Below, one piece after another: positions 54,507 through 64,000 of a stretch of DNA of 64,000 nucleotides. The stretch's first letter is position 1. Every line of letters begins with the position of its first letter. Position numbers and translations under genes: made by a program. Under the pieces are notes generated by a model. That model did no database searches and was not told the origin of the DNA. It was given only the letters and a program-made list of their open reading frames with translations. This DNA is from Diphasiastrum complanatum (Eukaryota > Streptophyta > Lycopodiopsida > Lycopodiales > Lycopodiaceae): the NCBI GenBank assembly GCA_029204225.1, contig CM055097.1, positions 12,758,721 to 12,822,720 on the forward strand. Reading direction: 5' to 3'.

Positions 54507-54999
54507 TATAATGACCCAAAGGGATAACCCCTAAGATGAAGATAGGAGAACACACTAAGAGAGACTATGGAGCCAAACCGCCCAACCAATCCTAGATCAA
54601 ACCTGGATCTAGCCCCCAAGCCATGCCATGTGAAGCAAGAGGAAAAGAGAGAAACTGGTGACCTAAACCCAATATGTCGACGGGAGAATCCCTACCTCAT
54701 TATATAGAGAGTAGAGTCCTGTGCATGAAACCATGCAACCCCCATGCAAGTCAACTATGCAACCCCCATGCAAGTCAACTATAAATAGATCACATCTCTT
54801 CATGCAGTCCTCCTGCCTATATCCGTCACACAGGCATGCAATACTCCATATGTCTCAATTAGAGTGTCTGGGTCCTCTCAAGGTAATTAGTCACAAACAA
54901 GCCTTGGCATGGAATTAAATCACGGCGTGACCAATAATCTCAAATAGTGCCGGTCTGCCATATTAGGATTATTCTAGGTCCTTAACCGAATATGGCCAT
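54507..54999 (-). repeat. LTR of element D (minus), with primer site at 54494-54505
   Basis: The minus strand starts TGTTATGGCCATATTCGG at 54999 and ends GGGTCATTATA, followed by TGGTATCAGAAC, a tRNA-Met-type primer site. It has an internal 24 bp tandem duplication (ATGCAACCCCCATGCAAGTC, 54733-54781). An inverted copy lies at 59530-60000. Confidence 0.75.
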
Positions 55000-55412
55000 A
55001 ACAGGTTCAATATCATGGAACAGTAAAAGACAAACCTCCACTGCAATGCCATCAATAGAATCAGAATACATTGCAGTCTCCAAAGCTACTAAAGAGGCAA
55101 TTTGGTTGAGGAATCTAGTGTCTGACATTGGCATCAGACAAATTGCTCCAATGATTATTCAGTGCAACAATCAGAGTGTTATTGCATTATCGATCAATCC
55201 TAGATTTCACTCTAGGGGCAAGCACATCCAGATTAAGTACCACTACACCAGGAGCAAAATACTCAACAAGGTGGTAAGTATGAAATTTTGCAGAACCTAG
55301 CACATGATAGCTGATATATTTACAAAAGGGTTAAATCAAAAAACACACAAGAAATTTTGTGCTATCTTGAATCTTCAAATCAAGGCATTCGAGGATCAAG
55401 ATTAAGGGGAGG
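55000..55412 (+). pseudogene. Copia RNase H end and polypurine tract
   Basis: Reads GSISWNSKRQTSTAMPSIES, EYIAVSKATKEAIWLRNL, IIQCNNQSVIALSINPRFHS and HIQIKYHYTRSKI, then after a stop MIADIFTKGLNQKTHKKF. This is the C-terminal half of copia RNase H. It is cut on the left exactly at the LTR of element D (54999). The purine tract TTAAGGGGAGG at 55402-55412 precedes the next LTR. Confidence 0.85.
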
Positions 55413-56287
55413 TGTTGGATTTATATCCTCTCCATCCCTTATCTCATTGCTAATCTAGATCCATTCATTTGCTATATGTAAATATTTGTATAGTGCACAA
55501 TCTGTAGAAATACACTTATTTTCTAAAAGTCTGCAGATAATATAAAGGAATTGGTGATAGTGTTCTGTCGAGTCAGCCGACACGGACTATTCGGCACCAT
55601 CTGATTGTTCGGCCACCATTCACCGTTCGACTATTCGGCCACCAGCCGACATCGACTATTCAACTTCATCGACTAATTGTATGTCACTATCAACTCAAAT
55701 AGTCGACTCGAACATTCGACGGCTCAATAGTACTTTCATCACGTTTGGACAAAATCTCTAACGAAATTTGACATTGTCCGAAAGCGACTGCTAACAGCAT
55801 GTAGTGCCTTATTCCATTTGAAAAATACAGACTAAGCATTCTTTTAATTAGTGAGCCATGTGTATATATCTAGCAACTTATCAGTTGCTTTGTTAGCTCA
55901 ATAATTCATCTAACATATCAATAGAACGTCCAGAGCGCAATTGTTTCGTTCTTTCTCTTTGTTATCACAGAGTATTGTTTAAGGAAGAACACGATTTTGC
56001 CTGCATTCATAATGTAACTATTCATGACTGAATAATCAACATTCCAGTAATCTAGGTCGCATACAACATGTTGAATGTTTTTTTTTTTTTTTCTGTTTTG
56101 ATTGATTCTTGCTTGCAGATAAATTTTTTGTAGATTAAATTGCTTCATATGTCTGATAGTCTGAGTCAATCGTAATGCTCTGAGTTATGCACTAAAATGC
56201 TTCGGCAAAGTGCCAATAAACCTACTTCGTGCATGGCTATGAAATTGATCATATCGATCAAGTGACTTTGAAGTCGTGATCAAATCA
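55413..56287 (+). repeat. LTR shared by two copia units
   Basis: Starts TGTTGGATTTATATCC right after a polypurine tract and ends ATCAAATCA before a primer-like GGCGTCAGAGTCGG. It serves as 3' LTR of the RNase H fragment on its left and 5' LTR of the gag on its right. The first 330 bp contain many ATTCGGC/ATTCGAC words (55570-55730). Confidence 0.65.
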
Positions 56288-56679
56288 GGCGTCAGAGTCG
56301 GAGTCGGCCTGAATCCGATAGATGTAGTTGCATGCATCGAGGATTTCCTCCCTGTTTGAAAGCCGACAAAAACACTTACTACGTATTAGTAGAAGTGCAT
56401 CAGACGTTGTCAATCAGATACTCAGAGATAGTTTCGAGTATTTGTTACATCCACTATTGTTTTGTGCTCAATATTCATCTGATTTGTACGTGCTATTTAT
56501 TGAATTGATCATAAAGTTTTTTTGCTTTCAATATCATGTTAAAATGATTGAATGCTTCTCTGTTCTATTGTAATCTGATTATGTTCTCTTATAGACTTGT
56601 CTGGACTATCAAATACTTCGATACATTAGCTATATTTGATACTATAATATTTGATACAACAATGTTTACTTTGTTATGT

Positions 56680-57361
56680 TTGTCTACGAAATCAATCTAA
56701 TAGATTCCGATGATTTCAAATTTAGAATCAATTCGAGGGGAACATGACAATAGTCGCAAAAGTTTTGTTCAAATTTGATAGGCATAGTCATACATTAGGA
56801 AAAGGATTATTCCATAGAGCCCGATAGTGCATCTATCGAATGTTGTCTTTTCTCTATTACGTACCATTTTGCATCTTAGAAGGAAATTCCTCTCACTCAA
56901 GATGTCTAACAATGATTCACTTCATAATCACGTTAACCAGTTTAAGAATTTCTTGCAACAAATGGCAGCTGTCGGATCAACTATCGACAATCAAGACACA
57001 ATTATGACATTGCTATCGAGTCTACCACCTACATACGAAAACTGGATGATGATCATAACGACACACTCAGATTTAACTCTCTCAAAAGTAATCGATATGT
57101 TGTTGTAGGAAAAAAAGCGAAAAAGCTCAGACGACTCTTTGAATTCAGTATCACATGCTCTATATTATGTAAACAAAAGCGCTAAACATCAAAATAGAAA
57201 AAATGCTCGAAACAATTCGTATTGAATCAAAATCCGACACAGAGTCACAAACAATTATCAAATCCACAATTGAACAAGAAGTTGTTCTGTAAGTATTGCA
57301 AACGCACTAATCATGAGATTTTGTATTGCAGGACATTGAAAGGGAAAAACACCAACAACAG
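56680..57361 (+). pseudogene. Copia gag fragment
   Basis: Reads LHNHVNQFKNFLQQMAAVGS, DTIMTLLSSLPPTYENWM and SDLTLSKVIDMLL, then a TAG. This is the gag (UBN2-type) domain. Further on is a CCHC knuckle, CKYCKRTNHEILYC, at about 57290-57335. The fragment stops at 57361, where a copia element of the same family starts on the opposite strand. Several stops are present. Confidence 0.8.
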
Positions 57362-59260
57362 GTAGTCAGATCAACAAAGTAGCTCTCCATCCATCTATCC
57401 ATAGCTTCTTTCCAAAGATCAAAATCGAGCTGACCAAGTGCCTCTTCAACAGTAGTCGGCTCTTGAACAAGATAAACTACAGATTCTTCAATATACCTTA
57501 TAGGTGGTCTGCGATCTCTTGTCGATCTTCTAGGAGATGAGCAAAGTTGATTATTTTCATTGTGTTGTAGTCGTTGAGCTACAACATCTTCTTCGGATTC
57601 GATGTTGATAAGTTGTTCATCTAAAATAGACAAGCTAAGACCTTCAATAGAATTGGTGGACTTGGGAACATAAATGTTCGATATTCCGGGATTGTCAGAT
57701 AGTTCGACATTATGAGCTTTGCCCTTTCCTTGAGGTCGATGAAGTGATCTTTGATGAAGACGATATCCCGACTGGTGAATATCTCAACTCGATAGGATTA
57801 TACGGCTTATAAGCTTTATCTAAAGCAGTGTAGATGATGAAAATACATTTGATATTATGGAAGTCGAGCTTCTTCCTGATATCTTCCGATATCTGTGCAT
57901 AAGTGATACATCAAAAAACATGTAGGTTTGATAATGAGAGTTTGGAGCCTATCCAAACTTCATAAACTGTTTTTTCTGAGAGACCTTTAGTCGGACATCT
58001 ATTATGGATAGAAGCTGCAGTGGAAACAGCTTCAGCCCATAAGACTTTCAAAAGTGTCACATGAGCAAGCATACACTTGCTCGATTTGACTAAGGTTTTG
58101 TTCTTTCTCTCAACAAGTCCATTCGACTAAGGCGAATATGAGATAATAAATTGTTGCTCAATGCCGTCGTTAAGGCAATACTCCTTGAATTCGGTCGAGA
58201 TGTACTCTCCCCCATTGTCAAACCTCAATGCTATAATTTTTTTACCAGTTTCCATTTCTGCACGCTCCTTGAATTGTCAAATTTTTTTGAAAGCCTCCAA
58301 TTTTTGCTTAATAAAATAAACAGCTGTTCTTCTGGAATATTCGTCAATGAAGATAATGAAATACTTTGCATCAAGCAATGACGGAGTTTGCATTGGACCA
58401 CATATATTTGAATGAAAAACGTCCAGAACATCTTTTGCTGCATGCTTATGACTTGATCCCAAAGGAATCCTTGTCTGTTTTCCAAGAACGCAGCTATGAC
58501 AGACAGGAAGGTCAACTTTGGTGGTTGGATAGTCGAGATCAAGTGTTAAGTATTGTCTGGACATGTTCGAGACAGATGTATGATTCAAGTGTCCCGGATC
58601 TATAATGCGAAAGTAATGCCTTATTGACAAGAACAAAGGTTTTCAAGGCTTGACTTGTGTCAGAATAACAATGAGTTAGTCTATATAAGTATCCATGCCT
58701 CTTGCCGAGTGCGAGGATCTTACCTGTCCTATCAATAATTCGGCACTGATCATACCTAAACTCTACCCTATGACCTAAACCAGTAATTCTACTTACTAAT
58801 AGCAGAGTCGTAGAGAGATAGGTACATACAAATTTTTTGATAGTAGTTTGATTTGATCATGTTGGAACTCCAATCTTACAGTGCCTTCACCTTAGATAGT
58901 GTGTGTGCTATCATCGCCAAGATGAATGAATTTATTTTTACTCTAAGGCATATAGGAGTGAAAATGCTCATGGTGACTAGTCATGTGTTGAGTAGCTCCC
59001 GAATCCAGAAACCAATAATTATCAACTTGCGCCTTTTGGTCTTTGATCATAAACGCTTCTTTGTCCATGTCGATTGTAGGAGATTGAGATGATTTTGCAA
59101 CTCCATTTGCCTGTTGATCTTGTAGCTTATTGGCGTTCTTTTCTTTTAGAATCTTGCAATCTTGGATCTCATAATTAGTGCATTTGCAATACTTACAAAA
59201 CATCTCTCTTATTAGACTGTGGATTTGATAATTGCTCTTGACTCTGTGTCGGCTGGTTCA
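57362..59260 (-). pseudogene. Copia element E: zinc knuckle, protease, integrase, linker
   Basis: From high to low coordinate: CCHC knuckle FCKYCKCTNYEIQDCKILKE and protease YWFLDSGATQHMTSHHEH (59203-58943, catalytic D-S-G intact). GAG-pre-integrase region VCHSCVLGKQTRIPLGSSHK. Integrase VFHSNICGPMQTPSLLDAKY and FIDEYSRRTAVYFIKQKLEA (58636-58277), followed by SPSQNGLVERKNKTLVKSSK near 58120 (catalytic Glu) and AEAVSTAASIHNRCPTKGLS. The linker QRLQHNENNQLCSSPRRSTR and VYLVQEPTTVEEALGQLDFD end at about 57365. RT is absent. It is the same family as element C and the gag at 56.7 kb. Frameshifts and stops are present. Confidence 0.85.
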
Positions 59261-59529
59261 TGTAAGTGTTCTACATGAAGGTGATGCTACTAACTTGTGT
59301 TGAGTGTAACCCAGTTGAGAAAATATATCACTTAGTGTATTTTTTCAAACCAGAGTTTGTACTCCAGAGCAAAGATTAACAATTAGAAACAGTTTTTCTC
59401 TGAGTACTTGTTTTGAAAGTCAGACTAAGAATAATGGTTTTTTTGGTTAATATTGAAAGTTAAAGGAACTGTAATTCTTTCCTGTTTTGAGGAGCCTCTA
59501 AGGATAGAAGCAGTTTAAGGAGGGAAGAA

Positions 59530-60000
59530 TGTCATGGCCATATTCAGTTAAGGACCTAAAATATTCCTAATATGGTAGACCAGCCCTCCGGTATTTGAGA
59601 TTGTTGGTCACGCCATGATTTATTTCCATGTCAAGGCCAGTTTGTGAATAATAACCTTGAGAGGATCCAAACACTCTAATTGAGACATATGGAGTATTGC
59701 ATGTCTATGTATAGGCAGGAGGACTGCATGAAGAGATGAGACCTATTTATAGCTGACCTGCATGGGGGTTGCATGGTTTCATGCACATGACTCTACTCTC
59801 TATATAATGAGGCAGGGATTCTCCCGTCGACATATTGGGTTTAGGTCACTAGTTTCTCTCTTATCCTCTTGCTTCACATGGCATGGCTTGGGGGCTAGAT
59901 CCAGGTTTGATCTAGGATTGGTTGGGCGGTTTGGCTCCATAGTCTCTCTTAGTGTGTTCTCCTATCCTCATCTTAAAGGCAATCCTTTAGGGTCTTTATA
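59530..60000 (+). repeat. LTR of element D family (plus), with polypurine tract
   Basis: Preceded by TTAAGGAGGGAAGAA (59515-59529). Starts TGTCATGGCCATATTCAG and ends GGGTCTTTATA. It is an inverted copy of 54507-54999, about 90% alike by eye, lacking the internal 24 bp duplication. The purine tract identifies it as a 3' LTR. Confidence 0.75.
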
Positions 60001-60002
60001 GT

Positions 60003-61773
60003 TAAAGCATTCAATGATTAGTTACCATGTATTGATGAAAGCATTAAGGAGATAGAACCTGTTCAAGTAGTTCTTAAGGGCTTGTTGGATGATCATGCTA
60101 ATCTTGTTCAAAGTTTTGCTATTCAAAAGACATTGCCAAATATGGAGGACTTGCAAGGAACCTTCGTGAATGAGAAGTTTAGCCTTCTATCAAGAGGAGG
60201 ATCTACTTCCACATCTCAAGTTGGAGAGGAGGAGGCTATGTTCTCAAAAGGCAAGTTAAAGGGAAAGTGGTCTAAAGGGCAAGGTGAAGGTGAGTCTTCT
60301 ACTTTTGTTGGCAAGAAGAAAGATAGATCTAAGCTAAAATGTTTCTATTGCGGAATGAAAGGACATTTTGTTAGTGAGTGCTTCAAGAAGAAGAGAGATG
60401 AAGGTGAGAAGCAAGGCAATTTCACTTTTGATGGGGATGGTGTTGATGAGCAAAATTCAAGTGATTCTTATTTGATATCTTCTTGTTTGCTAACCAATGA
60501 TGGAGATATTGATCAATGGTGGATTGATAGTGGAGCAAGCTTTCATATGACATGTCACCAAGAGTACTTCACTTCTTTGGTGCCTTATGAAGGAGAGAAG
60601 AAGGTCATCAACATGGCCAATGATGGTAAAGTTGTTATCAAGGGCATTGGTACTATTCCTATTTTTCTCTCATCTACAAATAGGAATGTAAGCTTGAAGA
60701 ATGTTTTGTTCATACCCTCCATCACTAAGAATGTTCCTAGCGTGTGTCAAATGGTTGACAAAGGGCTTAAAGTGGAATTTGTTGGTGATTCTTTCGGATC
60801 AAAAGGAATGAAGTCTTGATTGCCAAGGCAAGAGACAAGGTGAGCTCTACAAACTTGATGGATATGTTGTTTCTAAACATGGTGGTTTGAAGGCAAAGAA
60901 GCAATTTGGTGAGATTTTTTGAATGTCAAAGTCACAAAGGCTGTCTTATTCTAGATCTAGCTCAAGATCTAAGATGCATTTTTATTTAGTACATTTGGAT
61001 GTGCATTGTACTAGTGCTTTGCATAATGGAGGAGAAAAGATGTTTATGACTTGCATTGATGACCTTAGTAGATATTGTTGGACTTATTTTCTAAAGAGTG
61101 AGGATCTCATATTTGATGTCTTTCACAAGTTCAAGAATGTTGTGGAGAGTCAATTCAAGATGAGGATCAAGTGCTTAAAATTGAAAAATGAAGACCTATC
61201 AACAAAGTTCAAAGAGGTTTTTGTAACACATGGGATCAAGAGGGAGCGTTCAACTTTACTTTACTTGTTCAATCTCAAAGGTTGAGCAATTTCATGTGAA
61301 TGTGTGCAAATTGTCAAGATATGGTGAAACTAGTTACATTGTTTTGCATCATTTTGATTGTACTAGAATATTTGGCTGGTTTTGATGATGGAAATGAAGC
61401 CAAGGAAGGCTCATTATATCACTCATTCATGGTCAAGTCATCAAGTGATGATGATATCTTGAGGCAAGATGGCAATTGAGCCTCATTCATGGATTTTCAT
61501 GGTGGAGACATATCAAAGAAGGACAAAGATGGAGGAGATATGCAAGCATTGGTTGATTACTCACATTTATTATTTATTTGCTGTTAATTTCCAGAGAGTT
61601 CAAAGGTGATATGTAAAATTGATGTAAGAAGTAGTGAAGCATCCAATATGTGGACATTCTCTATATCAATTATGAAAGTCAATATAAAACCTTGGAAAGG
61701 AGGGCTATACTTAGGATGGAGATCATTCTAAAATTAGATCAAAGTTGTGTGATAAAACTAGTTAAAGAGGGAG
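60003..61773 (+). pseudogene. Copia element F: gag end, protease, integrase start
   Basis: Gag: EPVQVVLKGLLDDHANLVQS and NMEDLQGTFVNEKFSLLSRG, then a lysine-rich region and zinc knuckle KCFYCGMKGHFVSECFKKK (60335-60390). Protease: DQWWIDSGASFHMTCHQEYF (60512-60570, D-S-G intact) and VFIPSITKNVPSVCQMVDKG in part. The frame 60082-60819 has no stops. After a frameshift near 60815 the pre-integrase (ELYKLDGYVVSKHGGL) and integrase follow (LDVHCTSALHNGGEKMFMTC, IDDLSRYCWTYFLKSEDLIF). It stops near 61260, and the rest of pol is lost. Its left end is cut by the 59.5-60.0 kb LTR. Confidence 0.85.
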
Positions 61774-62408
61774 TGTGAAAAATATCAAGTAGTTTAGTTT
61801 AGTCAAGTTGGTTCAAACTAGCAATTCTGAGGCCAATATGCATTTACAAATTTTAGATAGACTTTATAAAGTTAATAAGGCCTAAGAATAGTGGAATTAC
61901 AATTTTTGACAACTTAGGCAAGTTGATAAGGTCACATATAGACATGTTGTTATTGGCTCATTTACATGCATTAATCTAGTCATGTTAGATCTAGGGTTTG
62001 GAAGAGATTTAGAAACTTCCATAAGTAGATAAACTTGTGTAAGAGCATTCAAATAGGGCAAGGGGATACTATAAATAGACTACAAGCGTGGGAGGACATC
62101 ATATCTCTCATTCTTCCCTCATTTAGTCTTATAGAAAATATCTCTTTGGGTCATTCTTATAAAAGATATCTCTTTGGGTTTCTACATCCATTTTTGCATC
62201 TTTGTGTTTATATAGTGAGATTCTATGTATAGAATGTTATTTTTATAATGTGTATGAGTTCCCACATGTGAGTATGGTTGTTGTAGGGACTGTAATAGTA
62301 AATTAACTTACATAAAGTGTTTTTGACAAGTTCTTACTGAGTTTATATCTTCTATTTGTAGTAGATGCAAGGTTTCTACATTGTTAATGATGCTAAATGT
62401 GCTCTACA
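61774..62408 (+). repeat. 3' LTR of copia element F (right end approximate)
   Basis: Follows the purine tract AAAGAGGGAG at 61764-61773 and starts TGTGAAAAATATCAAG. Contains ACTATAAATAGAC at 62067-62079, a TATA box, and AAATATCTCTTTGGG words repeated twice at about 62125-62180. The right end is guessed from CTCTACA. Confidence 0.55.
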
Positions 62409-62465
62409 TATTAGCCAAAGATAAAAGGGCATAAATGAATCATTGTGATCTATTTTTTTTTAACA

Positions 62466-63712
62466 ATTATCGCTCGATGCCGTGCAAATATCCATCACAT
62501 CAGATTGAGTCAACTAATAGAGAAGTTGAAAGATTGTGGTCTTCCAGGTTGTACAAGAAAGGAAAAACAAGTAGCATATAGTGCAAATTTAATTGTTCTT
62601 AATTTCTCAACAAATTTTGTGCCTGATAGCATTAGTGACTATGTTCCATCATGGAACAAATGTACAAATGATTTATTGAAGGGAGCACTACAATTGGCTA
62701 ACACACTACTTGATGATAATGGTTGGATTGTGTGTTTTGTAAGTATTGATTTAAGAGTTGTTTTTTATCATCAATTGAAACATGCAGGAATGATATTATG
62801 ACGAATTATGGTTTTGAGAGGAATTGATCATTTCGAGAAGACTCGAGATGGTGCGGAGGTATGGTTCATGTATGTTCGTTGATTGGATTGACATTTTAAA
62901 ACATGTTTTGGATTATTTCTGACAAGCACCTCCCATTTGTCTCTGGATTTTTCCATAGGCCTATATGTATTGAGTCGTGTTGGAAATACATGACCATTGC
63001 CCACAAGGGAGAGTGCAGATGCTTTGGATCCATCCATGTTTAGATCATCATTAGATACATGGATTCATTACTTGCCGACATCTGAGAGAATGTATGATGC
63101 TAGTAGGACTATGCAAGCAAGAGTTGGTTTGCAAAAAAGTCCACTGCTTATGCAGTATATAGTTGACACATTTTGTTGTCTTGGTGGGGTGGTTCTAGAT
63201 CCCATGGTTGGATGTGGGTCTATAGTGCAGGCTTGTAAAAATACGGGACGACATTGTGTAGCCATGGATAGTGATGCATCATTGATCCAACACATTATTG
63301 AGTTGTACAGTAAGAGTAAGTGCACATGTCCACAATGTATGTTATGTGGGTTCTACCACCGCTTTTGTAATGCTCAACTTCATAGATCATAAGGTTAACT
63401 CCTGAATCGTTGATTGCCATAAGTCCGATTGGTACTACAAATAATGTTGTTGTGGTGGTCTCAGATGAAGATGTTGAAAACCTGGACGCATGAGATGTGG
63501 ATGATTTCGACAATTGGTAAGAACGTTATTATTATCATTTACCAATTAGGTTTTAAAGTGATTGAGTTTGTATATCATATAGTGAAAATGAGAGGTTTTT
63601 GCCATCCTATGCAGATGCCCTTGCAAAACAAGCTCTGGCGATGAAAAATGATGATCACTTATCGCATATTCCATGTAGAGATAAGAGAAAGAGACGTTGC
63701 ACATTCATTTGA
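62466..63712 (+). pseudogene. DNA methylase (N4/N6, beta-type)-like gene, degraded
   Basis: The frame 62445-62801 reads QLIEKLKDCGLPGCTRKEKQ, VAYSANLIVLNFSTNF and LLKGALQLANTLLDDNGWIV. The frame 62997-63392 reads GLQKSPLLMQYIVDTFCCLG, GVVLDPMVGCGSIVQACKNT and GRHCVAMDSDASLIQ. DPMVGCGS-GRHCVAMDSD is a motif I/SAM-binding signature (usually DPFxGSGT), and the order is that of beta-class DNA methylases. The catalytic (S/D/N)PPY is replaced by LNFSTNF, so activity is doubtful. Possible later exons: 63392-63516 (SPIGTTNN, VVVVVSDEDVENL, one TGA, donor GGTAAG) and 63616-63712 after TATGCAG (ALAKQALAMKNDDHLSH to KRKRRCTFI, stop). Stops and frame changes suggest a pseudogene. Substrate unknown. Confidence 0.55.
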
Positions 63713-64000
63713 TGATGAATGTGAAGAATCTAGATGATAGGAATCTAGTATGACTTCGTTTAAAGTTAATACATTTGACATAATTTTTCCATTTAGTCTA
63801 ATAGATTGTTGTTTAATGTTTTTGTGTTGGAATTGACTGAAAGCGAAAATGAAAGTGTGAACATCACTGAGCATAACATTTGTTTTTCCATATTATTTTG
63901 TAGATTGAGAGACATCGAGTGAGTATACTGGAAGTTTGTTAGATGTTTGTTGCTCTGAAAATTAAAACTCATATTTCAATTCATACTTGTTTGTAATTTG

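Noticed and set aside
62828-63037. 69-codon minus-strand frame opposite the methylase relic
   Set aside because: Shadow of the plus-strand region; the plus strand carries the conserved motifs.
1-64000. CRISPR arrays, tRNA and rRNA genes, bacterial operons
   Set aside because: Looked for and not seen; repeats here are microsatellites, minisatellites and transposon parts.

Overview
This is nuclear DNA from a land plant. The evidence is two intron-bearing plant genes, TTTAGGG-type interstitial telomeric repeats, plant Ty3/gypsy and Ty1/copia retroelements, a BED/DUF659-type hAT transposon, a LINE and very frequent (GA)n tracts. The heavy nesting of decayed retroelements and a 10.6 kb retroelement-filled intron suggest a large-genome plant, perhaps a fern or other non-flowering vascular plant. 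The lineage guess is an inference. No prokaryotic operon, CRISPR array, tRNA or rRNA was seen.

Host genes. The best supported is a complete 13-exon gene on the minus strand (45948-50535). It encodes a 449-residue R2R3-MYB protein of the FOUR LIPS/MYB88 class, and all of its splice phases agree. A second minus-strand gene starts at 35507 (first coding exon 34709-35507) and continues at 24113-24088 and 23895-23707. It looks like the N-terminal half of a plant CUE/SMR-type protein, with one intron swollen by a LINE and several copia elements; its later exons were not found. A frame-shifted relic of a MAKR/BKI1-like gene lies at 14.86-15.31 kb. A degraded DNA-methylase-like gene lies at 62.47-63.71 kb.

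Layout. 0-5.8 kb: minus-strand Ty3/gypsy gag-protease remains, a tRNA-Met primer site and an unidentified tryptophan-rich reading frame. 5.9-12 kb: a Tat/Athila-like Ty3/gypsy element on the plus strand with LTR, tRNA-Asp primer site, the end of integrase and a long third-ORF region. 12.5-17.7 kb: minisatellites, microsatellites and CG-rich simple sequence. 17.9-22.9 kb: a fold-back element in a TA tract, a hAT transposase gene, its internally deleted derivative and a family of repeated modules. 23.7-35.5 kb: the CUE/SMR-like gene and its retroelement-filled intron. 36.4-39.5 kb: a copia relic fused to a gypsy leader and gag. 40-45.5 kb: AT-rich sequence with little recognisable. 45.6-50.5 kb: a relic of the third ORF, then the MYB gene. 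54.5-62.4 kb: nested and inverted copia elements. 62.5-64 kb: the methylase-like relic.

How the parts relate. Most of the window is transposon sequence. The 8.7-11.6 kb third ORF has a diverged relative at 45.6-45.8 kb, so at least its first part was a real protein. A degenerate motif array (consensus AACCTTCGCCGA) occurs in two gypsy elements at different structural positions. Only the MYB gene appears intact and likely functional from sequence alone.
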